Below the pieces are notes generated by a model that did no database searches, was not told the origin of the DNA, and worked only from the letters and a program-made list of their open reading frames with translations. From Cyclobacterium lianum (GTDB lineage: Bacteria > Bacteroidota > Bacteroidia > Cytophagales > Cyclobacteriaceae), in assembly GCF_900143075.1 (NCBI RefSeq), contig NZ_FRCY01000010.1:1-64000 (forward strand): a DNA stretch of 64,000 nucleotides. Reading direction: 5' to 3'. This document shows, piece after piece, positions 9,001-18,747 of the stretch. The stretch's first letter is position 1; every line of letters begins with the position of its first letter. The position numbers were made by a program, and so were the translations under genes.

Positions 9001-11712
9001 TTATCTGAACTGTTGCCCGATGGTAAAGTGGAACATGCCGCCACTGGGTCCGGGATTAGGATTGCTCAGCGTGGGTACTCCATCAAATCCATAGCCCCAG
9101 TCGATGCCCAGCAGGCCAAAGGCCGGCATGAATATACGTGCACCAAAGCCGGCAGATTTTTTCAGGTCATACGGATTGTAGTCGGCATAGTTGCCCCAGT
9201 TATTGCCGGCCTCAGCAAAGCCCAGCAGGAAAATGGTAGCTGAGGGATTGGGCGAAACCAGAAACCGCAGCTCCATCACGTGCTTGTTGTACACCACACC
9301 ACCATAGGGTATTGGGGCATTGGCCTGTCCACGGAATTCCCTGCCTGGGGTGATGGATTGGTTTTCGTAGCCTCTCAGCCCAACGATCTCCTGACCTAGC
9401 GCAAAGTTCATCATGTTCATGCCATCGCCACCGAGCACAAAACGCTCCAGAGGAATGATGCCGATGCGGTCTCCGTAGGAGCCGACAAAGCCCAGGTGGG
9501 TACGCGCGCTCAATACCAGTTTGTTCGAACCGAATACCGGTGTGTACAGGGAGGCGTCAAACATCCATTTGTGGTATTCCAGCCACTGGTATTTCTCTTC
9601 ATCCGGAGACTCCTGGTTGATTTCCCTATTCATGGAAGTATAGGGCGGAGTCATCGAAGCACTCAGCGTGATATTCGAGCCAAACCTGGGATAAATGGGA
9701 TTGTCAATATTGTTTCTTGCAATGGTTGTATTGAGCGCAATACTTCTGGCCGTACCGGTATTGTAGCTCAGACCGAAGAAGTTGCCGTATTCGTCGAAAT
9801 CATACACCTGAAATTGCAGGTTGTTGCTGACCTGAAAATAATCATCCGGCCAGGTCACCCTTTTGGCCAGACCAATGGTGGCGCCGGTGATTTTAAAGGA
9901 TCCGAGCTCCTGACCGAAATTATTGCGGTTGAAGAAATCGATCTGCCGCTGTACGGAATGGTTGAAACTGAAGCTCAGGGCGTTCGGTTTTTTCCCGCCA
10001 AACCAGGGCTCGGTAAAGGACATGCTGTAATTCTGAAAGCTACGCCCGTTGGCCTGTACCCGCAGCGAGAGCTTCTGCCCGTCACCCACCGGCAATGGTC
10101 TCCACTTCGAAAAGTCTTTGATGTTTTTGATGGAGAAATTGTTAAAAGTCAGGCCTACCGTGCCTACGAATCCAAACAGACCTCCCCATCCACCGGACAG
10201 CTCGATCTGGTCATTGGGCCTTTCCTCGAGCTTAAAGGTGATGTCCACGGTCGCGTCCTCAAAATTGGGCCGCATGTCTGGTTCGATGTTTTCCGGGTTG
10301 AAGTAGCCTATCTGGGAAAGCTCACGAATGGTTCTTACCAGCGCACTTCTGTCAAATTTCTGGCCCGGAAGAATCCTGATTTCGCGCATGACCACATGAT
10401 CGCTGGTTCGCTCATTGCCTTCTATGGAAACAGAGTTTACCGTCACCTGCGGTCCTTCAAAGATCCGCATTTCTATGTCAATGGAATCCGCCTGCACATT
10501 CACTTCGACAGGATCAATGGTAAAAAACAGGTAACCATTGTCCTGATAAAGCGAGCTGACATCATCACCCTGCTGGGGATCATAATTCAGACGTTTGTCC
10601 AGTTTTTCCTTGTTGTAGATATCTCCTTTGAAAATTCCCAGTTTGGCCTGGAGTTCTTCATCGGTATGGATGTAGTTGCCCGAAAAGGTGATGTTGCGGT
10701 AATAGTACTGGCGGCCTTCTTCGATGTCCAGGTCTATATTGATCCTGCTGTCGTCAAATCGATAGATGCTGTCCGAGAGGATCTCCGCATCCCTGTAACC
10801 GCGGCTGTTGTAAAAGTCAATGACGGCGTTTTTATCGTCCCGGTAATCGCTACGGACAAATTTGGAACCATTGAAAAAGTTCAGCTTAAAATTCTTGTTG
10901 ATGTATTCCCTTACCTGGTCATCGGTGACCGGATTTCTTTTGGTGATCACATCTCCCAGGTTTTTACCGGTCAGGTTGAGCAAACGGGATACCAGGTCTT
11001 TGAAAATATACACTCTGGCGTGTTCGTTTGTTCCCTTCATTTTTTTCTTGATCCGGGGTGCGGTGATATTGTCGTTTCCGGAGATACGGATCTCGTTGAT
11101 CCTTACCTTGCTCTTTTTCTCTACATCAAAGCGCAGCTTTACGCTGTTGGGCAGGGTGGTATCTCTTTCCTGAATGACTTTTACTTCCGCATTGAGAAAG
11201 CCCTTATCGACAAAATAATCCCTTATGTTTCTCTGGGCATTGTTCAGGACATCGTCCCTTACCACTCTTCCGCGGATATTGACTTTATCCTTCAGCTCGC
11301 CTTCCTGTGTTTTGTTGATTCCGGAAAACTCCACCCGGCTAAAACGGGGCCTTTCTGTCAGGTCCAGGAGCAGGTAAATGTCATCGCCTTCGATTTTGGT
11401 TACCAGAATTTTCACATCACCGATGATCCCCTGTCCCCAAAGCTTCTTCAATGCGCCGGAAATGGCATCCCCGGGTACGGTAATTTCGTCATCCAGACGC
11501 AAGCCTGCGAGGGAAATGATGGCTGTTTCGTCCAAAGTACTCAATCCCACCGCCTCTATCCCGGCGATCCGGTAGGTTTTGGGATTGGAATAATCCAGAT
11601 CTATTATATCCACCGGCTCCTGTCGGGTATACCGGCTCTGCCCCAATCTGATCTGGGCCTCTGCCACTCCGGTAAACAGCAGCAAGTAGATTATTAGTAA
11701 GTGTTTTCTCAT
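9001..11712 (-). CDS. bamA: Outer membrane protein assembly factor BamA
   Basis: 903 residues. The signal peptide (about 1-19) is followed by POTRA domains up to about residue 480 (the first around YRIAGIEAVG) and a 16-strand beta barrel at the C-terminus. The conserved loop-6 motif, VGLRGYEN in this protein, is present, and the protein ends in an aromatic/Arg C-terminus (FTIGQQFR). BamA is the central channel of the machine that folds beta-barrel proteins into the outer membrane. It lies between uppS and the two ompH chaperone genes, in line with a shared role in outer-membrane biogenesis. The length is typical for Bacteroidota, longer than the E. coli protein. Confidence 0.93.
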   Translation of the reverse strand: MRKHLLIIYLLLFTGVAEAQIRLGQSRYTRQEPVDIIDLDYSNPKTYRIAGIEAVGLSTLDETAIISLAGLRLDDEITVPGDAISGALKKLWGQGIIGDVKILVTKIEGDDIYLLLDLTERPRFSRVEFSGINKTQEGELKDKVNIRGRVVRDDVLNNAQRNIRDYFVDKGFLNAEVKVIQERDTTLPNSVKLRFDVEKKSKVRINEIRISGNDNITAPRIKKKMKGTNEHARVYIFKDLVSRLLNLTGKNLGDVITKRNPVTDDQVREYINKNFKLNFFNGSKFVRSDYRDDKNAVIDFYNSRGYRDAEILSDSIYRFDDSRINIDLDIEEGRQYYYRNITFSGNYIHTDEELQAKLGIFKGDIYNKEKLDKRLNYDPQQGDDVSSLYQDNGYLFFTIDPVEVNVQADSIDIEMRIFEGPQVTVNSVSIEGNERTSDHVVMREIRILPGQKFDRSALVRTIRELSQIGYFNPENIEPDMRPNFEDATVDITFKLEERPNDQIELSGGWGGLFGFVGTVGLTFNNFSIKNIKDFSKWRPLPVGDGQKLSLRVQANGRSFQNYSMSFTEPWFGGKKPNALSFSFNHSVQRQIDFFNRNNFGQELGSFKITGATIGLAKRVTWPDDYFQVSNNLQFQVYDFDEYGNFFGLSYNTGTARSIALNTTIARNNIDNPIYPRFGSNITLSASMTPPYTSMNREINQESPDEEKYQWLEYHKWMFDASLYTPVFGSNKLVLSARTHLGFVGSYGDRIGIIPLERFVLGGDGMNMMNFALGQEIVGLRGYENQSITPGREFRGQANAPIPYGGVVYNKHVMELRFLVSPNPSATIFLLGFAEAGNNWGNYADYNPYDLKKSAGFGARIFMPAFGLLGIDWGYGFDGVPTLSNPNPGPSGGMFHFTIGQQFR

Positions 11713-11797
11713 TTCAAACGATAAATTTTAATCCGAAGCCCAGCGGGCTGATGGATTGAACCCATCCGGAAATCCCGGATGATAATGGTGCCTGACC

Positions 11798-12541
11798 TCA
11801 AATGGAGGGCTTTATTTGGGCGCCCGTTTTGCCGAATCTCCGTTCCCGCTTCTGATAGGCCAGGATAGCCTCATGCAGGTGGCGTTTTCTAAAATCCGGC
11901 CACAATACTTCGGTGAAGTACAATTCTGTGTAGGCCAGCTGCCACAACATAAAGTTACTGATCCTGACTTCACCACTGGTGCGGATCAATAGCTCAGGTT
12001 CCGGCATGCCTGCAGTGTCCAGACAGGAAGCGATCAATTCCTGATTGATATCTTCCTCCGTAATTTCTCCACTGACTACTTTTCTGACAATTTTTTTTAC
12101 CGCCTGATTGATTTCCCAGCGGCCGCTGTAGCTCAGGGCAAGTACCACGGTCATACCGGTATTGTTTCTGGTTTCCTCTTTACCGCGCTTCAGGTGCTCC
12201 CGGCACGCCTCGGGCAGGCTATCGGTATCCCCTATCGTGGCAAGGCGGATATTGTTTTTCATCATGGTGGGCACCTCATCGGTAATGGCTTGTACCAGTA
12301 TCTCCATGAGGGCATCCACCTCTTCCTTTGGCCTTGACCAGTTTTCGGTAGAAAAGGCATACAAGCTGATGTACTCTACTCCCAGCTCCGCTGATCCCTC
12401 TATCGCATCTCTCACTGCAGCAATCGCATTTCGGTGTCCGAAGATCCGCATGGCACCCTTTTTCTGGGCCCAGCGTCCATTACCATCCATGATTACTGCA
12501 ATATGTTTGGGAATATTCCCCTTATCGATCGCTTCCTTCAT
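11798..12541 (-). CDS. uppS: Isoprenyl transferase (undecaprenyl diphosphate synthase)
   Basis: 247 residues, normal for cis-prenyltransferases. The signature HIAVIMDGNGRWA (residues 14-26) holds the catalytic Asp, with the conserved YISLYAFSTENWSRP and ELLIRTSGEVRISNFMLWQ further on. It condenses isopentenyl diphosphate onto farnesyl diphosphate to make the C55 carrier for peptidoglycan and other cell-wall polymers. It sits in the minus-strand envelope cluster between the DUF6089 gene and bamA. Confidence 0.93.
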   Translation of the reverse strand: MKEAIDKGNIPKHIAVIMDGNGRWAQKKGAMRIFGHRNAIAAVRDAIEGSAELGVEYISLYAFSTENWSRPKEEVDALMEILVQAITDEVPTMMKNNIRLATIGDTDSLPEACREHLKRGKEETRNNTGMTVVLALSYSGRWEINQAVKKIVRKVVSGEITEEDINQELIASCLDTAGMPEPELLIRTSGEVRISNFMLWQLAYTELYFTEVLWPDFRKRHLHEAILAYQKRERRFGKTGAQIKPSI

Positions 12542-12612
12542 TCAAATGTGCGCTACTGATTGGAATTGAGATACAAAAATGACACTTCTTTTTCAAAAAT
12601 TCTATCCTGCGG

Positions 12613-13377
12613 TCAATTATTGTAGTTGTAGCACTTGATCTGGTGAAAGGAATAACTGAGGGTGACACCTAAAAAGTAATACCAGTCCCGATCGGAATGG
12701 TTGCCAAAATTGAGGGTGGCAGGGTCCAGTACCTGCTCCCCGGTTCCGGGGTCGGTTCTGAAGCGTTGAAAATAATTCGGATCCATGCTGATTTTATCCA
12801 GGGCATCCGAGAAAGTGGCTTTGGCCCCTCCCTCTACAGAAAGGAACAAGCGGTCCTTCAATTTGTATTTGATACCTATGCCGAATGGTATCAGCGCTGT
12901 ACCCACCGAATAGCTCCCTGGCTGGGGGTCTGCCGAATAGGACTGTCCATCTCCGAAAAACATCCCATAGCCCAGACCAAAAAAGCCAAAAGGCGAAAAT
13001 CGGGTATTGGACTGATGGCTCAGATAATCCAGGAAATGAAACTCCATGGTGGCTCCCAGTTCGATCATGGTGCCACGGAAATAGGCATCCCTGGCCAGAG
13101 CTACCGGATCTATAGGCCGGATGCTGTCTGCTCCATTGAGCCTTGCTACAGAAATCCCGGCCCTTAAGCTCCAGGCATTGTCAAAATTTCGTCTGCCAAA
13201 TAACGTTCCCTGAATACCCAGTTGGGTGGGATCTATGGTCCGGATGATATCTCCGGTATAGCTCCCTGCTCCCAATCCAAGTCCTACCTCGTATTGCTGG
13301 GCATATCCGGTGCCGATGACACCCAAAACGCCCAGGATTACGGAAAGACACTTTGTATAAAACCTGGTTTTGTTCAA
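12613..13377 (-). CDS. DUF6089-family outer membrane beta-barrel protein
   Basis: 254 residues with a signal peptide (about 1-26, ending GYAQ), then GLGLGAGSYTGDI, the start of the DUF6089 domain. Repeated amphipathic strands and a final strand ending in alternating aromatic residues suggest a small outer-membrane barrel. In Bacteroidota this family lies next to uppS and bamA, as here, but no biochemical role is known to me. Its conserved place suggests a role in outer-membrane assembly; that is inference. Confidence 0.8.
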   Translation of the reverse strand: MNKTRFYTKCLSVILGVLGVIGTGYAQQYEVGLGLGAGSYTGDIIRTIDPTQLGIQGTLFGRRNFDNAWSLRAGISVARLNGADSIRPIDPVALARDAYFRGTMIELGATMEFHFLDYLSHQSNTRFSPFGFFGLGYGMFFGDGQSYSADPQPGSYSVGTALIPFGIGIKYKLKDRLFLSVEGGAKATFSDALDKISMDPNYFQRFRTDPGTGEQVLDPATLNFGNHSDRDWYYFLGVTLSYSFHQIKCYNYNN

Positions 13378-13451
13378 GTCGCTGCAATTTATAAACTACC
13401 CAACGAATAAAAAACCCATCGCAGTATATGCAGGGTTAAATATTGTTAAAA

Positions 13452-14327
13452 CTAATTTCTCATGTCGTATCCCCAGTTCAATTTCTGCCTCAGGGTGTCA
13501 AAGAAGCTGTAATTGTGGAACTTAACCAGCCTGGCGGAAAACTTCTCTTTTTTCACTTTAAGCGACACAGAGGCGTCTATAGGGGTGGATCTGGAGTCTA
13601 AAGATACCAGAAATTTTTCACTTCTCCCTTCGATTTTAAAGGAGATCTCACTATCGTCCGAAACCACAATCGGCCGCACATTCAGGTTATGGGGGCTTAC
13701 TGGTGTGATCACGAAATTTTTTGCCACCGGGGAAATCAGGGGACCTCCGCAGCTCAGGGAATAACCCGTAGAACCGGTAGGAGTGGAAACGATCAGGCCA
13801 TCTGCCCAGTAGCTGTTCAGGTAATCTCCGTCAATATAAGTATGCACCGTGATCATGGAAGAGGTATCCCTCTTGTGAATGGTAAACTCATTGAGACCGA
13901 AATTCATGCCGTCGAATAAGGGAATACTGGACTCCAGATGCACCAGGCTTCGGTTTTCCAGAGAATACTTTCCCACCAGCAGATCTTCTACAGCTGATTC
14001 TATCTCCTCTTTGGCAATGGTGGCCAGGAAACCCATCCTGCCGGTATTGATGCCCAGTATGGGGGTTTGATTGGCTCCGATAAGGGAAATGGTGTCCAGA
14101 AGCGTGCCATCACCCCCTATGGAAAGTACAAAATCCAGTGAGGCGATCTCCTGCTGACTAGCCAGTACAGGTGGCAGTGAACTGCGTCTCCGCCCTTTTG
14201 CCATGCAATGGTGCAGGCTCCTGGTGATGAGCACCCGCATTCCCTGCTTTTGTAAAACGTGTACTAATTGTTGTATGTAGGTTTGAAACTCCGGTAAAAT
14301 ATTGATGCCGTGAAGTAAAACGCTCAT
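13452..14327 (-). CDS. nadK: NAD kinase
   Basis: 291 residues. The ATP/NAD-kinase motif SIGGDGTLLDTI (about 90-101) carries the GGDG signature, followed by ILGINTGRMGFLA and the substrate-binding TPTGSTGYSLSCGGP with the expected small-residue run. It phosphorylates NAD to NADP and supplies NADPH for biosynthesis. It begins 6 bp after the stop of the CBS-domain gene and precedes DUF6089 and uppS, the usual Bacteroidota order. Confidence 0.93.
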   Translation of the reverse strand: MSVLLHGINILPEFQTYIQQLVHVLQKQGMRVLITRSLHHCMAKGRRRSSLPPVLASQQEIASLDFVLSIGGDGTLLDTISLIGANQTPILGINTGRMGFLATIAKEEIESAVEDLLVGKYSLENRSLVHLESSIPLFDGMNFGLNEFTIHKRDTSSMITVHTYIDGDYLNSYWADGLIVSTPTGSTGYSLSCGGPLISPVAKNFVITPVSPHNLNVRPIVVSDDSEISFKIEGRSEKFLVSLDSRSTPIDASVSLKVKKEKFSARLVKFHNYSFFDTLRQKLNWGYDMRN

Positions 14328-14333
14328 GTATAT

Positions 14334-14999
14334 TTAAATATCTAAAAATCGCAGCAGGTTGCCGAGGCGATCCTGATCACTGGTGATGCCGCCTTCCTCC
14401 TCGTAATGGTCGATAATCTTATAGCCAAAGCGCTCCAGTGTAGCTTTGATGTGTCTCAGTTCCATCTGGTCTATTTTGATGGTGACCTTTATTTTGTTGT
14501 CATCCAGGGGATCGGTGGAAATAAAACTGCTCAGCACCTTGGCATTTTCTGACTCTACCACCCGCGCGATATCGTACAGGCTGTAGTCGGTCATAAACAT
14601 GGATAAGACCAGCACGCCTCCGGGAGACTGGATGGAAATGGTGTCGGTGAAGGCGGTGATGGCATCCTCTTCTGAAACCACTCCCAGGTATTTATTATCC
14701 TTGTCCAGAACGGCAACCATGCTTACCTGATTTTCGGAGGAAATTCTCAGCACCTCATAAATGTGTTTTTCCATCTGCACCACACACGAACTTGCCAGAA
14801 GTTCGACCTCAGCTATGCTGAGATCCGGATTGTTGATTTCGTAGATGATCTCATCGGTGATAAAGCCTTTGAAAGTTCCTTTTTCGACCACAGGCAAAAT
14901 ATCTGTCCTGATCTCTTCCATCCAGGACAGCGCCAGCTTTACCCTGTCAGTAAATTTCAGGGGTGGGATCAGGTTATTGATAAAGTCATTTGCCCGCAT
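14334..14999 (-). CDS. CBS-domain pair protein
   Basis: 221 residues containing two CBS motifs (about 10-65 and 75-135: ILPVVEKGTFKGFIT and SMVAVLDKDNKYLGVVSEED), followed by an ACT-like C-terminal part (about 140-210). CBS pairs bind adenine nucleotides and sense energy state. AcuB-like proteins have a similar layout. The immediate downstream neighbour is nadK (6 bp), so it may respond to nucleotide levels, but no target is shown by the sequence. Confidence 0.8.
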   Translation of the reverse strand: MRANDFINNLIPPLKFTDRVKLALSWMEEIRTDILPVVEKGTFKGFITDEIIYEINNPDLSIAEVELLASSCVVQMEKHIYEVLRISSENQVSMVAVLDKDNKYLGVVSEEDAITAFTDTISIQSPGGVLVLSMFMTDYSLYDIARVVESENAKVLSSFISTDPLDDNKIKVTIKIDQMELRHIKATLERFGYKIIDHYEEEGGITSDQDRLGNLLRFLDI

Positions 15000-15097
15000 A
15001 TAGTTAAAGGTATTAAAAGGATTCGTAAAATAAAACGCCTTCCTGCCTTCCTTTGTTCAATTAAGCAAAAATCGAGCTGTTATTTAAAAAATACCTG

Positions 15098-15700
15098 CTA
15101 TTTTTCAATTTCTTCGATCAGATTTGTCTGCTTGTACCGGGCATAGGCATTTACCCAGTTGAGAATCATACGTTCACCATATTGGCTGAGATGGGCTTCC
15201 GGGTGAAACTGCAGGCCAATAAGGGGTAGATCCCGGTGTGCAATGCCCATGATTTCTCCCTGATCTGTTTCCAATACCACCTCGAGTTCCTTTGGAAGAT
15301 CAGTCAATTCGAGGGAATGGTAGCGCGTTACTTGAAACCGCTCAGGGAGACCTTCCAGAGTGGGTATTTGCTTTAGTTGACGTACCTGAGACAACTTGCC
15401 ATGCATGGTTTGCCGGCTTCGCTGCAGCCGGGCCCCAAACAATAATCCGATGGCCTGATGCCCCAGGCAAACGCCGAGCACCGGTACTTTGTCATGGTAA
15501 TATGCCAGAATGGACATCAGATTGCCTGCCTGTTCCGGTCGTCCCGGGCCAGGGGATAGTACCAGCGCTGAAAAATTCAAAGCTGTCAGGCTATGCAGGG
15601 AAACGTCATTGCGTACCACCATGACCGGTTCACCTGTCCTTTTGAAGTAATCTGCCAGGATATGGGAGAATGAATCAAAATTATCAATTAGAAGGATCAC
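15098..15700 (-). CDS. Glutamine amidotransferase, anthranilate/aminodeoxychorismate synthase component II
   Basis: 200 residues of a class I glutamine amidotransferase. It opens ILLIDNFDSFSH, has the oxyanion motif LSPGPGRPEQAG, the nucleophile Cys in VLGVCLGHQAIG (about residue 79) and the His-Glu pair in GLQFHPEAHLSQYG. It releases ammonia from glutamine for a chorismate-using partner, for folate (PabA) or tryptophan (TrpG). No trp or pab genes lie nearby, so the pathway cannot be decided; the isolated setting slightly favours PabA. Its start overlaps the end of the cvpA-like gene by 17 bp. Confidence 0.85.
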   Translation of the reverse strand: MILLIDNFDSFSHILADYFKRTGEPVMVVRNDVSLHSLTALNFSALVLSPGPGRPEQAGNLMSILAYYHDKVPVLGVCLGHQAIGLLFGARLQRSRQTMHGKLSQVRQLKQIPTLEGLPERFQVTRYHSLELTDLPKELEVVLETDQGEIMGIAHRDLPLIGLQFHPEAHLSQYGERMILNWVNAYARYKQTNLIEEIEK

Positions 15701-16229
15701 TGCCCGCGGTGTTTACAAGTTCCCTGATGGTAGCGATGGCCGCATCAATTACCGGTGTGTAATCATCCAGGAGGCCGACCAGAGTAGGTGCGACCGGCAC
15801 CACGAGCGGATAGATCACCGAACCCTGCTGCATTTCCTCAGGCACATCAAATTCAAAGGAATGGGCCACCCAAATCAACAAACTGATCATTATAGACCAT
15901 TTGGCAATGCCCAGTATACCGCCTGCAAAACTATCAAAAGTACCGAGGATGGTTAAATCAAGTGCCTTTTTTACCATAAAAGCCAAAATTCTGATGCTAA
16001 TGGTGACTGCCAGAAAGATCAGTATAAAGGCTGCAAAAGGAAGCATAAAGGTGAGGCTTTCCACCCGCTCAGCCAGAATTTCCGCCCCCCAGTGCATGAA
16101 CCTGAAGGCCAGGATAATGCCGATAAAAAACGCCAGGATAGACAACAAGCCGATAAACAAGCCCTGCCTGTAGCCGCTGAATGCTCCTACAGCGAGCATG
16201 CCCAATATGATGATGTCTATGGTGCTCAA
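15684..16229 (-). CDS. CvpA-family membrane protein
   Basis: 181 residues with four hydrophobic helices in the first 130 residues, including the conserved DIIILGMLAVGAFSGYRQGLF-type opening and GGILGIAKW near residue 104. The family includes colicin V production protein CvpA, an inner-membrane protein of incompletely known function linked to envelope stress in proteobacteria. It follows the YqeY-like gene by 13 bp and overlaps the downstream amidotransferase gene by 17 bp. Confidence 0.85.
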   Translation of the reverse strand: MSTIDIIILGMLAVGAFSGYRQGLFIGLLSILAFFIGIILAFRFMHWGAEILAERVESLTFMLPFAAFILIFLAVTISIRILAFMVKKALDLTILGTFDSFAGGILGIAKWSIMISLLIWVAHSFEFDVPEEMQQGSVIYPLVVPVAPTLVGLLDDYTPVIDAAIATIRELVNTAGSDPSN

Positions 16230-16242
16230 ATCCGGTCAGCGC

Positions 16243-16692
16243 TTAATTCAGCATTTCCTTTACTTTCCGGGAAATGACCTTGCCATCAGCCTTTCCAGCC
16301 AGCTTTTTGGTAGCAACACCCATGACTTTACCCATGTCTTTTGGTCCTTCTGCTCCCGTCTCGGCAATGATGACTTTCAGCTCCGCTTCCAGCTCCGCCT
16401 CGGTCAACTGCCTGGGCAGAAATTCCTGAATCACCTGCAATTCGGAATCTTCCAATGCTGCCAGGTCTTTGCGCCCCTGTTTTTCAAAAATCTCAATGGA
16501 ATCCTTGCGTTGCTTGGCGGCCTTGGTCAGCAATTGGATTTCCTCTGCTTCAGACAAGCCCTTTTCTCCGCTTCCCTTGGTTTCTTCCAGCATGATCAAT
16601 GACTTGATGGCGCGCAGGGCGCGCAACCTGTCCTTGTCTTTGGCCAGCATGGCCTGTTTGATTTCTTTTTCTATGTTGATCTTTAAACTCAT
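16243..16692 (-). CDS. GatB/YqeY-domain protein
   Basis: 149 residues, the full length of free-standing YqeY proteins. It begins with a helical region (LKINIEKEIKQAMLAKDKDR), carries the conserved KQRKDSIEIFEKQGR, and ends with MGKVMGVATKKLAGKADGK. The domain matches the tail of GatB, the tRNA-dependent amidotransferase subunit, and is thought to bind RNA; free-standing members have no fixed role. It is the first gene of the leftward cluster, diverging from pdxJ across a 136-bp gap. Confidence 0.88.
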   Translation of the reverse strand: MSLKINIEKEIKQAMLAKDKDRLRALRAIKSLIMLEETKGSGEKGLSEAEEIQLLTKAAKQRKDSIEIFEKQGRKDLAALEDSELQVIQEFLPRQLTEAELEAELKVIIAETGAEGPKDMGKVMGVATKKLAGKADGKVISRKVKEMLN

Positions 16693-16757
16693 GAGGTTGA
16701 CATTTAGCTTGTGGATACCTATGGCTCTCCGGTGCCGGTATAAAATTAAAAACGCCT

Positions 16758-16765
16758 TAACTTTG
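16758..16765 (+). promoter_or_regulatory. Candidate Bacteroidota -7 element for pdxJ
   Basis: TAACTTTG fits the TAnnTTTG consensus used by the Bacteroidota primary sigma factor and lies 63 bp before the pdxJ start. No convincing TTG-type -33 element is seen at the right distance, so the call is weak. On the opposite strand TAATTTTG at 16806-16813 could serve the divergent genes. Confidence 0.25.
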
Positions 16766-16828
16766 ACGGTATTACCAATGTTGAAGCAATATATTTAATT
16801 TAGTGCAAAATTAGCTGATATTTGGAAC

Positions 16829-17551
16829 ATGACGAAATTAAGTGTTAACATAAATAAGATCGCTACCTTAAGAAACGCCCGCGGCGCCAACAATCCGGAT
16901 GTGGTGAAGGTAGCCCTGGATGCTGAGCGTTTCGGGGCAGAGGGCATTACCGTGCATCCCAGACCGGATGAGAGACATATCCGGTACTCCGATGTAATGG
17001 ATCTCAAGGACCGCATTCAGACGGAATTCAATATTGAAGGCTATCCGGATCAGCGGTACATGGAGATTATCCGCCTTGCCCGGCCTGCACAGGCTACCCT
17101 GGTTCCTGATCCGCCTGAAGCCCTGACTTCCAATACCGGCTGGGATACCTTAAAGCACCAGGACATGCTCAGGGATATTATCGCAGAATTGCATGAATAC
17201 GGAGTAAGAACCTCCATTTTCATCAATCCCGAACCAAAATTCTTTGAAGCGGCCAAAGCCACCGGCACCGACCGGGTGGAGCTGTACACGGAACCCTATG
17301 CCAGCGGGTATCACCGGGATAAGGAAATGGCGGTGGCCCCTTATGTACAAGTGGCCCATCTGGCCCGGGAGCTTAACCTTGGCATCAATGCCGGTCATGA
17401 TCTGGACCTGCATAATTTAAAATTTCTGGCAGAAAAAATACCCTTTATGGATGAGGTATCCATCGGCCATGCCCTGGTTTGTGATGCCTTGTATTATGGC
17501 CTGGAAAACACCATACAGATGTACCGCAGACAACTGGAAACAGAAAACTAA
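16829..17551 (+). CDS. pdxJ: Pyridoxine 5'-phosphate synthase
   Basis: 240 residues, the normal length. It opens [17 protein letters not shown], has [16 protein letters not shown] (substrate phosphate region and active-site His), the catalytic Glu in EFNIEGYP, and the final [14 protein letters not shown]. It joins 3-amino-2-oxopropyl phosphate and 1-deoxyxylulose 5-phosphate to make pyridoxine 5'-phosphate in the DXP-dependent vitamin B6 route. A hydrolase gene follows after 6 bp, so the two are probably co-transcribed. Confidence 0.95.
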   Translation: MTKLSVNINKIATLRNARGANNPDVVKVALDAERFGAEGITVHPRPDERHIRYSDVMDLKDRIQTEFNIEGYPDQRYMEIIRLARPAQATLVPDPPEALTSNTGWDTLKHQDMLRDIIAELHEYGVRTSIFINPEPKFFEAAKATGTDRVELYTEPYASGYHRDKEMAVAPYVQVAHLARELNLGINAGHDLDLHNLKFLAEKIPFMDEVSIGHALVCDALYYGLENTIQMYRRQLETEN

Positions 17552-17557
17552 ACGACC

Positions 17558-18319
17558 ATGCAACTCAATTTTAAAAAAAGCGGACAGGGAAAACCGTTGA
17601 TCATACTCCATGGGCTGTTTGGCTCCGCAGACAACTGGATGGGAATAGCTAAAAACCTGGAAGAAGACTATACCCTGTATCTTGTAGACCAGCGCAACCA
17701 CGGAGATTCTCCCCATTCGGAGGAATGGAATTATGAAGCTATGGCGGAGGACCTCCGGGAACTACTGGATGCAGAGGGTTTGGAAAGCGTGTACCTGCTG
17801 GGCCATTCCATGGGGGGAAAGACAGCCATGAAAATGGCCCTGATGTACCCGAAAAGGGTTAAAAAATTAGTTGTGGCAGATATCGCCCCCAGGGCATACC
17901 CGGTGCACCATCAAACGATCCTGAAAGCACTGAATGCCGTAGATCCGGAAAAATTGAAATCGCGGAAGGAGGCAGAGGATATACTGGCCCAATACATTGC
18001 TGAGAGAGGTATCCGGCAGTTTTTGCTGAAAAACCTGACCAGGTCGGAGGGGGGATTCGCCTGGAAGATCAACCTGCCCGTGATCACGCAACAAATAGAA
18101 AATGTAGGTGAAGCCATCGATTCGGAAAAGCCTTTCGAAAATCCCGTATTGTTTATGGGAGGGGCCAATTCAGATTATATCCAGGAAAAGGACAAGGCCG
18201 ATATCGAGAGGATCTTTCCGGAAAATCACCTGGTTTACATCAAGAATGCGGGCCACTGGCTGCATGCCGAGCAGCCAGATGCGGTAGTGGCCACTTTGAA
18301 GGCCTTTCTTGACGCTTAG
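17558..18319 (+). CDS. Alpha/beta-fold hydrolase (YbfF-like)
   Basis: 253 residues of a compact alpha/beta hydrolase. HGLFGSADNWMGIA (about 19-32) forms the oxyanion-hole region, GHSMGGKTAM (about 86-95) is the nucleophile elbow with Ser, and AGHWLHAEQP (about 231-240) holds the catalytic His. The set best fits the YbfF-type esterase group. The substrate is unknown. It directly follows pdxJ (6 bp) and is probably co-transcribed; no functional link to vitamin B6 is evident. Confidence 0.85.
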   Translation: MQLNFKKSGQGKPLIILHGLFGSADNWMGIAKNLEEDYTLYLVDQRNHGDSPHSEEWNYEAMAEDLRELLDAEGLESVYLLGHSMGGKTAMKMALMYPKRVKKLVVADIAPRAYPVHHQTILKALNAVDPEKLKSRKEAEDILAQYIAERGIRQFLLKNLTRSEGGFAWKINLPVITQQIENVGEAIDSEKPFENPVLFMGGANSDYIQEKDKADIERIFPENHLVYIKNAGHWLHAEQPDAVVATLKAFLDA

Positions 18320-18371
18320 GTTCTTTTGTCTGAAAAACATCCAGCAAGATCGGAAATGCGCCCAGGTCTGT

Positions 18372-18670
18372 GTTCAGACTGCCGCGGGTGCCGTATCTTC
18401 TCCGTCATTGCGAGCACAGTTGGTCCCTGAGCCTGTCGGACTTCGGCAGGCTCAGTCTAAAAAGGGAGCAATCTGAATCGGAGCAGCAGCATTAATCCAT
18501 CGGGAACTGGGAATAGGATCGAAAGGGTATCCACGTACCCGTTCAGACTGCCGCGGGAGCCAGGTCGTTTTATGAAATTCTGTAATGTTCAGGCTGGCCC
18601 CCTCGCAGTGACGCCAGAACCCGTCATTGCGTGACCTAACGTTTTTAGACGCAGCAATCGGGATGACGAT
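18372..18670. repeat. Cluster of short interspersed repeats
   Basis: A non-coding stretch built of repeated pieces. GTTCAGACTGCCGCGGG occurs at 18372-18388 and again at 18541-18557. CGTCATTGCG occurs at 18403-18412 and 18622-18631, the second copy facing an inverted partner ATGACG. Between them CTGAGCCTG and CAGGCTCAG form a 9-bp inverted repeat (about 18428-18456). Such REP-like blocks are widespread between genes in Bacteroidota. No protein-coding frame is supported. Confidence 0.65.
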
Positions 18671-18747
18671 GGGTACTTTGCAATATAGAGGTGTTCGTTG
18701 TATCAGGATTATGCCTTGAAATCAACTATTATTTCTTTAATTATCTG

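Noticed and set aside
10049-10306. Short + strand frames inside bamA
   Set aside because: Shadow frames of a confirmed coding gene.
9496-11697. A 733-codon open frame on the + strand
   Set aside because: It is fully antisense to bamA, whose protein motifs are clear, and its own translation shows no family features.
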